64,000 nt of DNA from Branchinecta lynchi (taxonomy: Eukaryota; Arthropoda; Branchiopoda; Anostraca; Branchinectidae). The DNA lies in the NCBI GenBank assembly GCA_023053575.1, contig JAKZAP010000021.1, positions 14,508,212-14,572,211 of the forward strand, read 5' to 3'. The notes beneath the pieces are model-generated. The model ran no database searches. It was not told the origin of the DNA and saw nothing but the letters and a program-made list of their open reading frames with translations. The stretch's first letter is position 1; each line of letters opens with the position of its first letter. A program made the translations under genes and the position numbers. Of this stretch, positions 24,324-35,800 are shown piece by piece.

Positions 24324-24607
24324 GAGCGTGTTCCACCCTCGTACCAATAGTAACTATTAGTTACTATTTCCGTTCCAACCTCACCAAAAGTTACTACGCT
24401 GACCGTTCCAGCCGTCTCGAAATAGTAACTATTTGCTTACCACGCTCGGGAGCGTAGTAACTACGGATCTCTCAATCGTGATTGGTCGGATTCGCCCGTG
24501 GCATGATATTCTGCGGGAAAATAGAAAAATTGTTCCAGCCTTGACGGAAAATGCCAGAATTACTACGTCATGCGTAGTAACTACGGTAAGTAAAATGGAA
24601 CACGCTC
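24324..24607. mobile_element. G-family MITE, complete, 3-bp target duplication
   Basis: 284 bp with inverted ends GAGCGTGTTCCACCC and ATGGAACACGCTC, flanked on both sides by ATA (24321-24323 and 24608-24610). Confidence 0.85.
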
Positions 24608-25150
24608 ATAATATATCCCAGGTACCACAAACAGCAGCAGTCTCGTCGGACCGAACTTGACTTACCTATGGTCTGAGAAAATCGAAAGAGAGGATTCTTT
24701 CCTCTCCCATATCTGCTTACTAGATAACTTGATTAAGACAAATTTAGGCTTGCAAAACGTCCACCTTCCGGTTCCCACTCCGCCTATTTGTCCGATGAGG
24801 AAACGAACCAGAAATGTAACTTGTTCTTCAAAAACTGCTAACTACATTTTCATAATTTTTGGGCCCAGTTTTGTGTCTGCATGAAGAAAGTAGGAACTCA
24901 GAAAGTTAAAACTAATCTACCTGTTAGATGGTGCTCATGTCGTCATCTAACACTTAGGACAATTTAACAGAATACCAAATCAGCTGCGTTCTTTCCAATG
25001 GTATAGTTACCTCAGTTTTCAAAAAAATTTCAGTTAGCACAGTTTTGAAGAACACAGTACAAATGTAAAAATGCACATATATGCATCGGTAGGTGATAAT
25101 ACATTAAGTTAAGAACGAGGGGTTGCGCACTGGCCAATTTCGTGTACACC
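24608..25150. other. No gene recognised
   Basis: No domain-bearing open frame or repeat was recognised. Confidence 0.5.
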
Positions 25151-25266
25151 ATGAGGCAGAGGCAGATGAGGCACGTGAGGCAGGCATGAGGCATGTGAGG
25201 CAGACATGAGGCACGTGAGGCAGACATGAGGCACGTGAGGCAGACATGAGGCACGTGAGGCAGACA
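25151..25266. repeat. 20-bp minisatellite, array 1
   Basis: About five units of ATGAGGCACGTGAGGCAGAC, each with a CACGTG E-box core (one unit has CATGTG). A related array lies at 29369-29518. Confidence 0.85.
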
Positions 25267-25902
25267 GAAAATACAACTTGCGTAGAATTGAAGTCATCGG
25301 ACCAAAAAATCTTAGCAGTGTCAGTGTCAAAATGTCGCAACATTTTTGTTTGATATTACATATTGATTAAGCAATTCGTTTGTGGCGAATCTCTGAAAGT
25401 ACCCAGTACCGACAGTACTGTTCAGGCCACAGAGTATCATGATAGTAATATAAGAGGTCTAACTCGCCTATCTTGCAATGTAACGGATGGGATGGAAAAA
25501 TTCCCGCGCGCCATCTGCAGAAGATTCTCAGTTGACCATTTGATTTTGGCCTACATTTGACGGTTCGTTTTGACACCATAGTCATTGAGTGTGAAACACT
25601 GACTGGTTGTACAGTAGACCCAGGGGCATCACGAGCCCTTCCTTGTAGAGGGAGGGGGTGGGGAGGGGCAGCTCCAAGATTATACCAGAATTGTTCGAGA
25701 TTTTGCCTTGGAATTTACCGGAATTTCTTTGCATTCCTACGTCATTTCTTTGAAGTTTATTCACTGCGCAGATCTTAAAATATTTTTCTACATCCGGAGA
25801 AGGGGGGGAAATAATCATTGAAAACATGCATCCATGTGCGACCCTGTATTCAGCCGAACGCCGAAACTTTGGTTGCCTTCTTAGCCATTTTTGACATGTT
25901 AT
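25267..25902. other. No gene recognised
   Basis: No supported gene. A CT/GA-rich stretch lies at about 25650-25670. Confidence 0.45.
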
Positions 25903-28900
25903 TATGGCACTTGCCTTTCGGCCAAGTGCCATATAGCGATCGGAATTTCTGTCCGTCCGTCAGTCGGTCCGGATTTTGCTAGTTCGGGCACTTCCACATA
26001 CGCTAGGACGATCAAACTTGGCAGGCATATCAGGGACCCCAAATGATTGTTGCATCATTTCCCCGATCCGAGCATCGTTGGGGGATTGGAGGGAGGGGAA
26101 TCCGGAATCTTGAGGAATTTATAACTTTTGAACGGGTGATCGGATAGCAATGAAAAACTAGACCTACGTTGCCTGGGCAACGTGAAGTGTTGCGAGAGCA
26201 ACACTTTGGTTTTGTTTCTTCGCTTTCGGTTAAATGCTGGATTTGTCAACTTATCGAAGCTTTTAAAACGGTTTGTTCTAAATAGAAGAATCACATGATC
26301 AATTAAAAGATAGTCTTTAGCGTTGTAAAAACAACAATAAAACAATATCGGAAGAAGGGACTAAATTGAATTTGCGGTCAGTTGAACTTTATCCTTTTCA
26401 ATCCGTAGACATCGTGACGGATGAAAACTTGGAACAATATCTTACATAATCTAGTTGGTATTATAAAGCTATCCTTAACTTTTCAGGATTAAAATACCAT
26501 AGATGACGCTATCAATTATTACGAAACTACCTCATTGTTTTACATTATCGTTTGTACCCCTTGCGTAAACAGTTAATCCTAGGTTATAGTGATAGACCAT
26601 CGATACAAACTTTCTTACCGTCATATTTACAGAAATCGAATACAATGTGCACTAATTTGCAAAAATTTCTAGCCCCTCGTGAACCGATTCCTACTTACAA
26701 GTCCCTCTCCCTTGATAGAAATCAAGTTCACGGGAAACAAATAATGGGTGCACCAGCTAGCAAAAGTTGCAAACCCCTCATCGCTGAAGATGATTGCAGC
26801 ATAACAGCCGATTATTACTTACAAGTCCCATGCATGTCTTACAATTGGGAACAAAAGTGTTCTTACCATCGAATACACCGGAAACTAATAACAGGTACAC
26901 CAACTAGCAAAAGCTGAAAACTCCTCATTGCCGAAGATGATTATGAGCTAACAGTTGACTGTTGCTTACTAGTCCCTTACATGTCTCACAACTGGTATCG
27001 CCTGTTTTTGGTTTCAGTGTGTACCTTACTCCTGAAGTTGTCAACCCCTTGAAACTTTCAAACTGGTTTATCTCATGAAGGGTTTTTGTTAAAAAAAAAT
27101 GGATGACATATACTTTGATCAGCTCATCAAGGGCTATCGATTGCCCTAACAAAAACAAAAGAATATCAGAAAAAGGGACTAAATTGACTTCGCAGTCAGT
27201 TGAACTTTATCCTTTTCAATCGTAGACATCGTGACGGATGAAAACTTGGAACAATATCTCATATAATCTAGTTGGTATTATAAAACTATCCGTAACTTTT
27301 CAGGATTAAAATACCATAGATGACATTATTAATTATTACGAAACTACCTCATTGTTTTACATTATCGTTTGTACCCGTTGCGGAAACAGTTAATCCTAGG
27401 TTACAGCGATAGACCATCGATGCAAACTTTCTTACCGTCAGATTTATATAAATCGAATACAATATGCAGCAATTTGCACAAAATTATAGCCCCTCGTGAA
27501 CCGATTCTTACTTACAAGTCCGTCTCCCATGATAGACATAAAGTTCACCGGATAAAAATAATGGGTACACCAGGTAGCAAAAGTTGCAAACCCCTCATCA
27601 CTGAAGATTTTTGTAGCATAACAGGAGATTATTACTTACAAGTCCCTTGCATGTTTTACAATTGGGAACCAAATTGTTCTTACCATCGAATACACCGGAA
27701 ACAAATCACAGATACACCAACTGGCAAAAGCTGCAAACCCCTCATTGCCGAGGATGATTAGGAGCTAACATATATCGACTGTCGCCTATAAGTCCCCTAC
27801 ATGTCTCACAGCTGGTATCGCCTATTGTTGGTTTCGTGTGTACATTCCTACTGAAGTTGTCAACCCCTTGAAACTTTCAAACTGGTGTATCCCACGAAGG
27901 AATCTTTGCACCAAAACACGGATGCCATATACTTTGATCAGCTCGTCAACGGCTATCGATTGCCGTTGAAAAAATAATTCTACCTGTCTTAGTTCAAAAG
28001 TTGACTTTTTTGCCGTAGGCCAACTTTCTAACGTCACCACTTAGAAAGGAGCAAAGGATAATCTCCAATTTTTTTTAGCAAGGATAGAAGTTCTAAAGTT
28101 TAAGATGTACATCTGATACCATTTCTCTACCGCACACCCAAGTGCAAAAAAACGAATGATAAACTCAGCTGAAGTCGCGAACACAAATGGATAGAAAAAA
28201 TAGATGGCACCACTTTCGGACCCGTTGTAAAAAGCCACTTTTTGGTTTGCTCTAGATTTTTCTATTTATCACTCAAAGAAGATATGTTGGCTATGGGGCC
28301 GGGTAACTGCCACATATATTTAACACTTATATTTAAACCAGATTTTAACACTATATTTACCAGATCTTTTTTAGATTTTTAACCAGATTTAACACTATAT
28401 TTAACACCAGATTTTAATCCATCTTCAGTTTGAAACTGGTGCCTGCCTGCTTGCGTGCTAGAGCGGAGCTTTCCACTCGAAAGCAGAAACATGGTTTGAT
28501 GAAACGAAAGGTTGGCTGCACAACTTCAGATAGTCCTCTCTGGCATATGCTATATAACTCCTCTTCACTTCGCACACCGTAGGCTCTGGCTCGAGGACAA
28601 GTAAAAACCATCCTTTTTGGCCCCAGGCAAGAGTTCTACGGAGCTTTCCAAAATGTAATGTCATATTCGTCAATCCGGCCTAAGGTCCACACTTTCCGTA
28701 AAAACCGCACAGGTTAGACCCTTACCAATTACCAGGAATAAAATGAAATCGGCGGCATGGAAAAAAAAAAAAAAACCAGGACAAAACCAAAGTGTTGCTC
28801 TCGCAACACAATGATGTTTGGAGAGATCTCGGTGCCTCAGACGACCCACTTAAAATCCGGACCGGATCCGGTGACTTTGGGGGGAGCTGGAGGGGGGAAC

Positions 28901-29100
28901 CGGAAATCTTGGGAAACGCTTAGAGTGGAGGGATCGGGACGAAACTTGGTCGGAAGAACAAGCACAAGTCCTAGATACATCGTTGAGAGAACCGGACCGG
29001 ATTCGGGCACTGTTGCGGGAGTTTGGGAGGGGGGGGAATTAGGTGATCTCGCGAGTTCGGTACTAGGACGATGGAATTTGGTAGGCATATCAGGGACACG
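25903..29100 (-). mobile_element. P-family array element, copy 3, split by a T element
   Basis: Inverted copy starting with its hairpin at 25903-25933 and the CCGTCCGTCAGTCGG tract. The unit that breaks off near 26157 (GGGTGATCGGAT..CAATGAAA) resumes after 28810 (GATGTTTGGAGAG..GCCTCAGACGACCC) and runs to about 29100. Compared with the uninterrupted unit at 200-260, the T element (26158-28809) inserted inside it. Confidence 0.75.
26158..28809 (-). mobile_element. T-family Helitron-like array element, copy B
   Basis: Begins CTAGACCTACGTTGCC with the 18-nt palindrome carrying one central change (CCTGGG). Inverted GTGTTGCGAGAGCAACAC ends lie at 26187-26204 and 28792-28809. There are two internal blocks (from about 26470 and 27290) against four in copy A. 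The right third (about 28200-28760) is colinear with copy A at 6980-7500. An open frame on the - strand (MTLHFGKLRRTLAWGQ, 28458-28673) is conserved in copy A apart from one stop, possibly a relic of a parent coding region. Confidence 0.75.
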
Positions 29101-29368
29101 AACAGACTGCCTTAAGAATAGTCGTTGAGTAGTCTTTTGAATAGTCCTGAGTATACCCAAGTCTGTCAGTGATAATTTACCAGGGTTTATTAAAGGCATT
29201 AATCAACTAACAAGAAATATTTATTTTACCTTTCAAATAATCCGCATGGACAACCCAGTTCAAATTTCCCGAGGGATAAGAAGCTCCCTCTCTTTTTGTT
29301 ATTCATCACAGATCTCGTAGCTGAGCGAAAATTTTTCAAAAATCCCTAAACGTGTCACCAGAACGGGC

Positions 29369-29518
29369 GATGAGGCACGTGAGGCAGGTGAGGCAGGCAC
29401 GAGGCACGTGAGGCAGGCATGAGGCACGTGAGGCAGGCATGAGGCACGTGAGGCAGACATGAGGCACGTGAGGCAGGCATGAGGCACGTGAGGCAGGGAA
29501 CTTGTACACCATGAGGCA
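29369..29518. repeat. 20-bp minisatellite, array 2
   Basis: Seven or so units of ATGAGGCACGTGAGGCAGGC. The outer flank (TTGTACACCATGAGGCACC..GCGCAACCCCTCGGTTAAG) is the inverse of the left flank of array 1 (AACGAGGGGTTGCGC..GTGTACACCATGAGGCA), although the units run in the same direction in both arrays. Confidence 0.85.
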
Positions 29519-29604
29519 CCAGCGCGCAACCCCTCGGTTAAGAATGAGAGGTACATTGAGGTTATTTCTGATTTCTATGATATTTCTGATTTCTATATAT
29601 GTCT

Positions 29605-29616
29605 TACTAGCATATA

Positions 29617-29668
<52 letters not shown>
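29605..29668. repeat. (TA)n microsatellite
   Basis: About 30 TA dinucleotides with one TG interruption near the start. Confidence 0.95.
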
Positions 29669-29669
<1 letters not shown>

Positions 29670-29924
29670 TAGTTTACTTCAAGAAAAGCTTACAGTAGCT
29701 AGCGTATGACAATCGAAACATATCATAAGAACTCTCGTGTTAGAATGTCTAACGAAACATTGTATAAATGAAGACATGTATCTGGGCGGCCAGACAAGGT
29801 GATACAAAATCAGAATATTATCACGTTACCCCTCAGTCAGCGCTCCCTTCAACTTTGTATACGCAGTCTGACGGATTTATGGCTAAATACCCACCGGCGA
29901 AAAAAACTAATGGCGTACTTCCAT

Positions 29925-30050
29925 GACAATTAGCCACAAGACAACTTGTCACACCGACAACTCGCCTCATGAATAAACCACAAGGACGACTGGCCACGAT
30001 GACATTTTGCCACACGACCAACTGGCCACATGGACAACTCGTCACAAAAT
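29925..30050. repeat. Short-unit array (GCCACA..GACAACT), left arm
   Basis: About seven imperfect 16-18-bp units of the type TGGCCACATGGACAACT. The inverse type (TGTGGCAAGTTGTC) fills 30925-31110. Confidence 0.7.
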
Positions 30051-30199
30051 TTTTTTTTTAGGTAGAAATCTACAAAAAATATGATAAATTTCATTCCGAT
30101 GACCTAAGGGAATTTGAATCCTATCTTCTGATCCTCTCAGTTTCTCAAGTGCAACTGTAATCCTTTGACGCAGTTAGCTAGATGACCTCCGGGTTGAGA

Positions 30200-30395
30200 T
30201 GTGGATGATGAACGTTATTGGAAGTAAGAGTTTTCAATATTTGAAGAGGCTGGTACGGTTCCTAAAGGTGGCTTTAGCCCACGGAGAGAGTTTCCGTTAG
30301 TTTAGTTTATAATTTCGTTTAAGTGTTTTCTTTTTTGATACCATTTTTGCAATGGCCTCAGGCTTTTTGTGCAATAAATTAAAACTGCAGCGGTC
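30200..30395 (+). repeat. Retroelement 3' tail, copy 1
   Basis: GTTATTGGAAGTAAG, TTGAAGAGGCTGGTA, CTTTTTGTGCAATAAATT and intervening bases align with 32285-32480. The AATAAA signal and T-rich stretch suggest the 3' end of a LINE. Confidence 0.6.
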
Positions 30396-30924
30396 CAGTC
30401 TTAAAGGGGATTGTGTTGAAACTCAAGTATATCAGAAAAGGTAGTTGGACGATCAATTATTGATTTATTTCTCTGTTTTTTCTTTTTTTTTACATTCTTA
30501 CTTATTGTTACAGTATGAATAAGTAATATAAATACGATGTAGGTAAGTGTCACAGGAGAGACTATAGCTCAGTACAAGATATTTAGTAAAAATAGACTAC
30601 TAATGTCTATTTAGTTTGTTTTTAAACTATATGAAAAGAATGTAGTCATGTTTATTTACATTATTTTGTTTAGTGTTTTAATATGCGAATTTTACTTTGT
30701 GTATTTTACTCACACTCCGCTGTTATCCAAAAAGCGGGTCACAAATAAATAAATAAATAAAAACAAATAAATCAACTATATTTTCAATTGCCGAACGACC
30801 AACTGATTGGAGAATCGAAAGAGCTTATCCGTAGTTATTGTCGTGGCATCGCAATCTATATGTTGAGAGCCATCGCCGTAATTATTTGCCTTACGGAACT
30901 TCTATTTTAATGGTAACTTTACGC
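30396..30924. other. No gene recognised
   Basis: AT-rich DNA with an (AATA)n tract near 30745-30775. Confidence 0.5.
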
Positions 30925-31110
30925 TGTAAATGTGGCGAGCTGTCACACTGTGGCAAGTTGTCTGTGTGTCAGCTTGTCACTGTGGCAAGTTTTTGGTGTG
31001 TCAGGCTATAGATGTGGCGAGATTGTACTGCGACGCGATGTCTTTGTGGCGAGTAGTCGGTTCCCAGTTGTGGCGAGATACCCTGACACGCAGGCTAGCC
31101 ACCCTTACGT
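30925..31110. repeat. Short-unit array (TGTGGCAAGTTGTC), right arm
   Basis: About eight imperfect units on the + strand are the inverse type of those at 29925-30050. The two arrays may be the arms of one fold-back element about 1.2 kb long. Confidence 0.65.
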
Positions 31111-31219
31111 AAGATCCCTAATCAGACTGTTACATCAACTTGTCCCTGCTTGAATTTACGGTTTCTAGGGACGCATTATCTTTCCGATCCGAAAACCAAC
31201 AGCCAGGCCCGTGCCCAGG

Positions 31220-31620
31220 AATTTATTTCGGGGGGGGGGGGGGGGTGCCTTTCGGGGTTTTTTTTTGTCTGAAGGTCGGACAAAAGAGTGCAAAAAACAC
31301 ATAGATCAGAGGGAAAAGGCTATACAAATGATTATTCTTTTTTATGTTTCGGGGGGGGGGGGGTCAACCCCCTACTACTTGTCAGTGTGATTTTTGTTGT
31401 TGTTGTTTTTTAGGTTTCTTGCATTTTCTCCATTATGGTTGTTGCCAGTAACGTTCTTTTTTCATTTCCTTTCCTTCTTTGTTCCTTTTCTTCTTCTATT
31501 TTTAATTACTCCGTCTTTTTATACACTTCTGCATTTGTTACATCTGATGTGTGAATGCAGTGAGCTAGATACCTGCGGGTTGAGATTTTTGGGAATGTAA
31601 TTACAATAAATGATTAAAGC
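31220..31620 (+). repeat. G tracts and a T-rich retroelement-like tail
   Basis: G runs lie at about 31231-31245 and 31352-31363. A pyrimidine-rich stretch follows, ending near ATTACAATAAATGATTAAAGC, which resembles LINE 3' tails elsewhere in the window (51441-51632, 56104-56215). Confidence 0.4.
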
Positions 31621-32284
31621 ACAATGGACACTTCTAATGCTTTACTTTGTATTAAATGCTTCACAAATAAACATTTCCGACTTCCTTTAGAAGACGATAC
31701 GAAAATCGGCCGTTTTCTTGTTATCCCTTGTCTTTACCTCTCTGGCATTTCGGCGATCCAAACCTTAGGAGCTGGGATATCGTGGCAAGAAATTCAACAA
31801 CTCCCAGCAATGCTTGATAGAAAAGGAAATATTTAAGATGTCACCAAAGTCAAGCCGCAGATGCAGTTTACCTGATTGCTCTAGTGTTTCATTAGAAGTT
31901 CCATGGCTTAAAGTGCCTGTTAAAAGTTTTTCTTTGTCAAATAGTGTTGTGAAGCTTGATTAGCTTGCTTTATAAAATGTACCAGAGTATGCAATAAGCT
32001 TATAAAAAATAACATAGCTACAAAAATCATTCAAAAACAAATAACCTATTCAAATCTGAATTATACAAGCTGATTTATGCACAAGATAAAGACCTACTAA
32101 GCATTATAAGAAACATCACTTTTATCTTTGTCCAAGCTAGTAAATTGAGCATGTACTGGCCCAAAAAATTACGCTTTGAAATATCACGGAGAGGAAACTG
32201 TTGAAAAAGCTGCTGATCTAGGGGGTAAGCATTGTTCCTAGGTTGTTACAGAGTGGGATTGGGGTAGTTTGATGTGTCCATTGA
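31621..32284. other. No supported gene
   Basis: A 70-codon open frame begins at 31624 (MDTSNALLCIKCFTNKHF). It has no recognisable domain, and no splice-linked partner was found. Confidence 0.35.
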
Positions 32285-32512
32285 ACTTTGAGTATGGATG
32301 ATAAGCGTTATTGGAAGTAAGTGGTTTCAAGATTTGAAGAGGCTGGTAAGGTTCCTAAAAGTAGCTTTAGCCCACAGAGAGAATTTCCGTTAGTTTCGTT
32401 CGATTATTTCGTTCAAGTCTTCTCTTTTTTTGTAACCATTTTTGTCATGGCCTCACACTTTTTGTGCAATAAATTCTATGATAGACAATAAATAAATTAT
32501 TATTATAATTTG
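32285..32512 (+). repeat. Retroelement 3' tail, copy 2
   Basis: Homologous to 30200-30395 and ending in AATAAATTATTATTATAA, a short TTA-type tail as expected for some LINEs. Confidence 0.65.
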
Positions 32513-32529
32513 TGCCCAGCGACAAGGAA

Positions 32530-32801
32530 TTTGCACAACCCCTGGTCTATTCAGAAATCCTGCCGATAAAACTTCGCAAATCAGAAACTAATCAACTAAA
32601 ACGGGCAATGCCGTACAAGTACTAATCACGAGTTCCTAATCACTAATCCTAATCACCCAATACTCACTGACGTATGGGCGAGGTCGCTCAGCGATTTGTA
32701 CTGTGTGAGTATATAAGTTACAATCCCGATACCAACAAACATCAGTTCTTAGTTGCCTGTTGCTTTGCTTAGTTAAAAAGAAAAGGACTAAAATATCCAC
32801 C
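32530..32801 (+). promoter_or_regulatory. Promoter and 5' UTR of cuticle gene 3
   Basis: The CTGACGTATGGGCGAGGTCG block begins at 32667, TATATAA at 32710 and the TCAGTT initiator at 32742, 32 nt after the TATA box. The upstream CTATTCAGAAATCCTGCCG and GGCAATGCCGTACAAGT pieces match gene 2. Confidence 0.78.
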
Positions 32802-35800
32802 ATGAAGGTTTGTAGAACTTATTTCTCACGACAACCATGGACATATAGAGAAACTATCGTAATAATATACGGTGCATAATAACGATCAGTGTATTTTTTT
32901 GTGTGGCTTAAAAGCTCTCGGATAGCTGATTTGAAAGTCTAATTTTGTGCAGCCTTGTTTATTGTATTGTGATATTATATTTTGTGATATTTCTTTCTAT
33001 TTTTATATTTATATTATTATTATGCTATATCGTTTTAAATTATACTTTAATGATTAAAATATAAAATAATTTGGGTGCTTATAATATAAATGAAAGAAGA
33101 TGAAATAGAGGAAAGTATATAAAAGAAATTTGTTATTTAACAATTTTAATGAAATTAAGTTTTATATTTGACACTGCAAAACGGGTACGTCAGCATACAT
33201 TAATCAGAGCTATACTTTAGCCCTTCTTGGCAAGTGCTCTCTTCAGGCTCAAGTTGGAAAATGAACTTGTGGAACAAGACCAAAGGTCTCGATGGGATCC
33301 CGAAAATCTAAGATTTGATCCAGACAATTGGGTCTTGTCTTCGCCAGGCTAATCATCAGAGAAAACCGAGTTCAGATATTATATCTACCTTCTATCTATA
33401 CCTCTATAAGCCATATCTATTTTGACGATATTGACCGCTTTACTACTGCCAAGTTTGAGGTTTCGCCCGAATTCCGAGCGAACTTCTAGTCCACCAAATA
33501 AAGAAAATTCAGAAACGAAACCGGCGTATCTCCTTATCTCTGTAAAGAACATCTAATCAACTTTAAATAAAACTTTGACTTAAAAAAAATGCGGGTACAA
33601 CCGGATTCCGGACTAATTATATGTCTGGGTAAAAAATGATCATCATATACAGACTCGGCGTCTCTTCTTACCCCTAAATCTATCATCTAATCAACTTCAG
33701 ATAAAGCTTTTGCTTTTAACATATTTTCCGGTTTTGGCCGGATTACAGGCGAACTAGTTGTCCGGCGAGAAAATGGTTTTCACCATCGGGTTCAGCATGT
33801 CTTCTTACCCCTACATCAAACATTTAATCAACTTCAAATGAAACTGTTACTTCGAACCAACTTTCCGGTTTTGGCCGGATTACGGAAGAACTGCTTGTCC
33901 GGCGAGAAAATGATTTTCACCATCATGCTCTCCATGTATTCTTACCCCTAAATCAAACATTTAATCAACTTCAAATGAAACTTTTACTTTTAACCAGCTT
34001 TCCGGTTCTCGCCGGATTCCGGACGAACTGCTCATCCAGCGAGAAAATGGTTTTCACCATCGTGCTCAGCATGTCTTCTTACCCCTAAACCAAACATTTA
34101 ATCAACTTCACATGAAACTTTTACTTTTAACAAACTTTCCGGTTTTTGCCGGATTCCGGACGAACTACTTGTCCGGCGAGAAAATGATTTTCACCATCAT
34201 GCTCTTCATGTCTTCTTACCCCTAAATCAAACATTTAATCAACTTCAGATGAAACTTTTACTTTTAACCAGCTTTCCGGTTCTCGCCGGATTCCGGACGA
34301 ACTACTCGTCCAGCGAGAAAATGGCTTTCACCATCGTGCTCAGCATGTCTTCTTACACTAAACCAAACATTTAATCAACTTCAAACGAAACTTTTACTTT
34401 TAACCAGCTTTCCGGTTCTCGCCGGATTCCGGACGAACTACTGGTCCAGCGAGAAAATGGTTTTCATCATCGTGCTCAGCATGTCTTCTTACCCTTAAAC
34501 CAAACATTTAATCAACTTCAAATGAAACTTTTACTTTTGACAAACTTTCCGGTTTTTGCCGGATTCCGGACGAACTACTTGTCCGGCGAGAAAATGATTT
34601 TCACCATCGTGCTCAGCATGTATTCTTACCCCATAATCGTAATCGACTATCACATTAGCTGTTTAAAAATATTTTGTTTGTCCCTTAATTTGACCCCCCT
34701 CCCCCACCCCCAAATATAAGGCTACAGAGCCCATCTACGAACTCGACCTTACGCTTGACGCAAACATCCTCACACCAAGCATCAAAATATCTCATTCCCT
34801 TCGAGAGTTATCGTGCTTACAGACGGCCGGACAGACGGACGGACGGACAGCTTTTGCAATGTCATAGGTATCCCTCCACTTACGTTCTGGGATCCCAAAA
34901 ACAACTAACGATGCTGGCTTGATGATTTTGTGAATTTCTTCGTGAAAACTGCTCAGAGTTAAATATTTAAATCAACAAATAAACAATTAACTGTTTTCTC
35001 AAATTAAGTTTGAACATAAATTAGTGTAAGTGACGCTACAGAAGGAATTTTAGTGTTCTGACATTAGTTTTTAACGTTACCGAGTGGGGGTGGAAACGTA
35101 GATATTAATTCTCTGGGAGAAAGGTAAAGAAGATACGCGGGCTTATTTAAAAAATGAACAGCGTTCCACTGAGCTGGCTAAAAATTTAAGTCGTTTCTTA
35201 ATCCAGCCTATGAGATGATTTAAACCCATCGATTTCATCCTCCCCCGAGTCACACAAAGCTTTACACCTTCGAAAACCCTATGGCACGGTTCAGGTTTTC
35301 ACTGTTTAAGTGTAAGTAGAAAAATCGTACATTTCCCCCCACCCCTTCTCCACACAGCCTTATGAGTTTCTAAAATACTATCATATATTTCAGGTTTTCA
35401 TCGTTGCCGCCCTCGTCGCCATCGCCGCCGCTGCCCCCCAGCAGTACCCCAAGCCAGCCTACCCCGCTGGAGACTACCCAAAGGCTGACTACAAACCAGC
35501 CACCTACAAGCAGACATACGACGTAAGTTTTCTGAAATATAGAACCCTCCCCCCTTGAAAATGGGCTTATTAATCCTTAAATTCGGGTCAAGCTGATTAC
35601 GAATCGTATTTGAGGGTACTAAAAGGATAATTCATCGGAGATTTGTCCCAGCGATCTTTCATTCCTTCTTGGCAAGTCCTTTTCAGGCTCCAGCTGGAAA
35701 CTGCTGTTTGATTAGGTCCCTTGCAGTACATCGCTCAAAGAATCTTAGTTGACATATACGTTTCCCGCCATCGGGCGTCATCGATGCCTGACAAAATGGT

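Noticed and set aside
25151..25266. CRISPR-like array
   Set aside because: Units are contiguous 20-bp repeats with no spacers, in a eukaryotic context.
25104..25343. Repetitive CLTCLMSASRASCLPHVPH protein
   Set aside because: Translation of the 20-bp minisatellite; all three frames are open because the unit lacks stops.
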